A DNA stretch of 64,000 bases from Oscillospiraceae bacterium (GTDB lineage Bacteria; Bacillota; Clostridia; Oscillospirales; Oscillospiraceae): positions 36,410-100,409 of the forward strand of contig JAFQCX010000010.1 in NCBI GenBank assembly GCA_017416245.1, in the 5' to 3' direction. Positions 62,533 through 64,000 of this stretch are shown here, one piece after another. Below the pieces are notes generated by a model. The model was not told the origin of the DNA. It searched no databases and saw only the letters and a list, made by a program, of their open reading frames with translations. Every line of letters starts with the position of its first letter. The first letter of the stretch is position 1. The translations under genes were made by a program, and so were the position numbers.

Positions 62533-63669
62533 TCAGTTTTCGTTGGCTTCCTGTTTGTTTTTTGTTTCTTCAACCCATTTAACCGCCGCTTGATATTTTT
62601 CTGTTTCACGGACGGAATTAAACCAGGCCCATCTGCGATTTGTGAGAAGGTCGTGAATGCAATGCAAATCATAGAAAGAAAAACGAAAGATAGCAAACAG
62701 TTTATGTGTTTGTCCAGTTTCGTCAATTGCATTCCTCCAGTCCTTGGAAACCCGCAAATTATAGAATAATGTCCCACCAATATCCAACCATTGTTCATCT
62801 ATTGCATAAACATATTTACACATTTCGAGTGCAGAATCAAAATTTTCCCAACCTTCCGCAGTTTTCTTTTGTCCAAATAAACATGCAGCCAATACCAATT
62901 GCTTATATGCATAATACATTTTCCAGCCATCGGGGACATCTCCATCCACACCAAAAGAACGGATCACGCGCAAAATACTGCGCTGATATTCCTCTTTTCT
63001 CACGGCGCCAAGAGCATCCGCATAACGCCAATCCAGTTCTCTGACAAATGTTTCAAACATCCCAAGACCGCCCTGCACACACGTTTCATAGGCGCTTCCT
63101 CTTGTTTCTGCCCGCGAAATCAAGCAATCGCGCTTGCTGAAACCGCAATTCGGACACATATCCATCCATTTCTTCAGTTCGGATTCCTCACAAATCTGCG
63201 CCATTATGGAAATAGCATCCGTGCGATATCTCGTTTCCAACAGTCGTTGCACAGTGTTCAACAAAAGCGGCATATACTGAGCAGAATCCTCCGGTTTGTC
63301 AATTAAATGTTCGCCTATTTTACAGGCTAATACAGCCGCATAATAATCATTTTCCGGATATTTCCGGCAATAATTCTGCACAAACTCTATGCGCTTAGTA
63401 CGCTCCGTAGAAGGGATTACATTTAACCGTTCACAAAACATATCAAAATCCCTTTCCCTTGCAGAAGCATCATTGGAAAGGAGCATATCAATAGATACGC
63501 CGAAGTAATTGGCGATTGCCGGCAGCAATTCCAGGTCAGGATAGCAAATGCCCAGTTCCCAACGTGAGATCGTTTGGCCGGTAACGCCCAAAACATCTGC
63601 CAGTTTCTCTTGGGTGATTTCTTTTGCCTTGCGTAACTGCTTGAGGTTCTCTGCAAAATTCAAGTTCAT
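62533..63669 (-). CDS. XRE-family regulator with CPNC motif (XRE1)
   Basis: A 378-residue protein. Helix-turn-helix at about residues 5-58 (ITQEKLADVLGVTGQTISRWELG), then a helical region; near residue 168 there is MCPNCGFSKRDC, a Cys cluster that could bind zinc. AAGGAG precedes the ATG. The first gene after the rRNA operon terminator. A TTGATAG-AAA-CTATCAA palindrome lies upstream at 63756-63772. Confidence 0.82.
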   Translation of the reverse strand: MNLNFAENLKQLRKAKEITQEKLADVLGVTGQTISRWELGICYPDLELLPAIANYFGVSIDMLLSNDASARERDFDMFCERLNVIPSTERTKRIEFVQNYCRKYPENDYYAAVLACKIGEHLIDKPEDSAQYMPLLLNTVQRLLETRYRTDAISIMAQICEESELKKWMDMCPNCGFSKRDCLISRAETRGSAYETCVQGGLGMFETFVRELDWRYADALGAVRKEEYQRSILRVIRSFGVDGDVPDGWKMYYAYKQLVLAACLFGQKKTAEGWENFDSALEMCKYVYAIDEQWLDIGGTLFYNLRVSKDWRNAIDETGQTHKLFAIFRFSFYDLHCIHDLLTNRRWAWFNSVRETEKYQAAVKWVEETKNKQEANEN

Positions 63670-63755
63670 AGTATTTTCTCCTTAAAGAAATTGAATCGGT
63701 ACCGTTTCTGTCTATACACTATCACAAGTCAATGGCCGATTCAACATCACACTAA

Positions 63756-63772
63756 TTGATAGAAACTATCAA
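63756..63772. promoter_or_regulatory. Operator-like palindrome upstream of XRE1
   Basis: TTGATAG-AAA-CTATCAA, a perfect 7-bp inverted repeat, between the 5S terminator and XRE1. A similar half-site TTGTGATAG lies nearer the gene. The promoter itself is not clear. Confidence 0.55.
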
Positions 63773-63786
63773 AATTCGTGAATTGC

Positions 63787-63822
63787 AAAAAAGAAACCTC
63801 ACTACCGAAGTAGTGAGGTTTT
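63787..63822 (-). terminator. Terminator of the rRNA operon
   Basis: Stem AACCTCACTA/TAGTGAGGTT with a CTTCGG-type loop and T6 on the minus strand, right after the 5S gene. Confidence 0.9.
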
Positions 63823-63825
63823 TGT

Positions 63826-63940
63826 GTTCGCGTTACCTATCTTCCCGGGCAGTCGCCCACCAAGTATTGTCGGCGCAAATGAGCTTAACTTCTGTGTTCG
63901 GGATGGGAACAGGTGGACCCTCATCGCAATCAACACGAAC
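63826..63940 (-). rRNA. rrf: 5S ribosomal RNA
   Basis: About 115 nt. GTTCGTGTT at the 5' end pairs with AACGCGAAC at the 3' end to form helix I. The center shows CCTGTTCCCATCCCGAACAC and AGAAGTTAAGCTC, the universal 5S core. Ends are accurate to one or two bases. It is the last gene of an rRNA operon. Confidence 0.95.
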
Positions 63941-63985
63941 TATTCTATTACCAAGGCCTTCGCCTTTGCAACCTTATATAAGGAT

Positions 63986-64000
63986 TGGTGACCCGTGGGA
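63986..64000 (-). tRNA. 3' end of a tRNA, cut by window edge
   Basis: TCCCACGGGTCACCA looks like the end of a T-arm, an acceptor strand, a discriminator A and an encoded CCA. It lies about 45 nt before the 5S gene on the same strand, so it is probably a spacer tRNA in the rRNA operon. The acceptor would begin GACCCGT, compatible with tRNA-Lys among others; identity not established. Confidence 0.7.

Noticed and set aside
63941-63985. Additional gene between the partial tRNA and 5S
   Set aside because: Only about 45 nt of spacer; no structure beyond a short AT palindrome.

Overview
The window looks like the chromosome of a spore-forming, low-to-mid-GC Gram-positive gut bacterium, most likely a clostridium of the Oscillospiraceae/Ruminococcaceae type. 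This is inferred from gene content and style: spoVAC, rnjA, gdpP, sepF, divIVA, a T-box in front of ileS, strong AGGAGG ribosome binding sites, many TTG starts and TTGnnn-17-TATAAT promoters. I saw no prophage, plasmid, transposase gene or CRISPR array. Almost all of the DNA is single-copy housekeeping sequence.

Layout. 1-3.7 kb: the end of a GH95 glycosidase, a palindromic repeat, the remnant of a second spoVAC, and an AT-rich GH30 glycosidase. 3.7-13.5 kb (minus strand): spoVAC, then a compact run of rnc, plsX, trmFO, topA, dprA, an rRNA methyltransferase and the KtrA/KtrB potassium system. 13.6-17.9 kb (minus): a lipoprotein with a peptidase-like tail, a 57-residue acidic Cys protein, a DUF1643 protein, 5-formyl-THF cyclo-ligase, a membrane-bound XRE regulator and a CBS protein. 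18.2-20.8 kb: a hemolysin-III protein, an ECF sigma factor with a large extension, and a patch of palindromic repeats. 20.8-28.3 kb (minus): the operon gdpP-rplI-dnaB-tilS-hpt-ftsH. 28.4-33.2 kb: RNase J, a two-gene membrane operon with a divergent TetR regulator and shared operators, and dus. 33.4-45.1 kb: a PpiC/SurA-like foldase, then miaB-mutS-CPBP protease-(MITE)-mutL-miaA-hfq and yggS-sepF-divIVA. 45.1-48.7 kb: an isoleucine T-box that reads first through a GNAT acetyltransferase and then through ileS. 48.7-60.4 kb: mixed metabolic genes (two SGNH esterases, Fe-S aldo-keto reductase, tRNA-Ser, RluA enzyme, hydroxyacid dehydrogenase, GH27, LysR plus MFS transporter, AAC(3)-family protein, DUF4886 lipoprotein). 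60.4-64 kb: the end of an rRNA operon (partial tRNA, 5S) followed by three XRE regulator genes.

How parts work together. GdpP degrades c-di-AMP, and KtrA-type RCK subunits are known c-di-AMP receptors, so both ends of that osmotic signalling loop are present. MutS/MutL with MiaA/MiaB/Hfq form the familiar repair and tRNA-modification block. GH95, GH30, GH27 and the SGNH esterases suggest use of host or plant glycans taken up as oligosaccharides, since the three glycosidases show no signal peptide in what is visible.

The most unusual structure is at 60.5-63.9 kb. The last 15-33 nt of the 5S rRNA gene, plus a terminator, recur behind two of the three downstream XRE genes, with a decayed version behind the third. 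It looks like serial insertion of regulator cassettes at the 5S 3' end. Other structures worth a look are a 276-bp TA-flanked MITE that supplies the stop codon of the CPBP protease, a bidirectional terminator whose loop holds a REP-like palindrome, a 23-bp inverted duplication joining the tetR divergent promoters, and matching LysR boxes at the lysR and MFS promoters.
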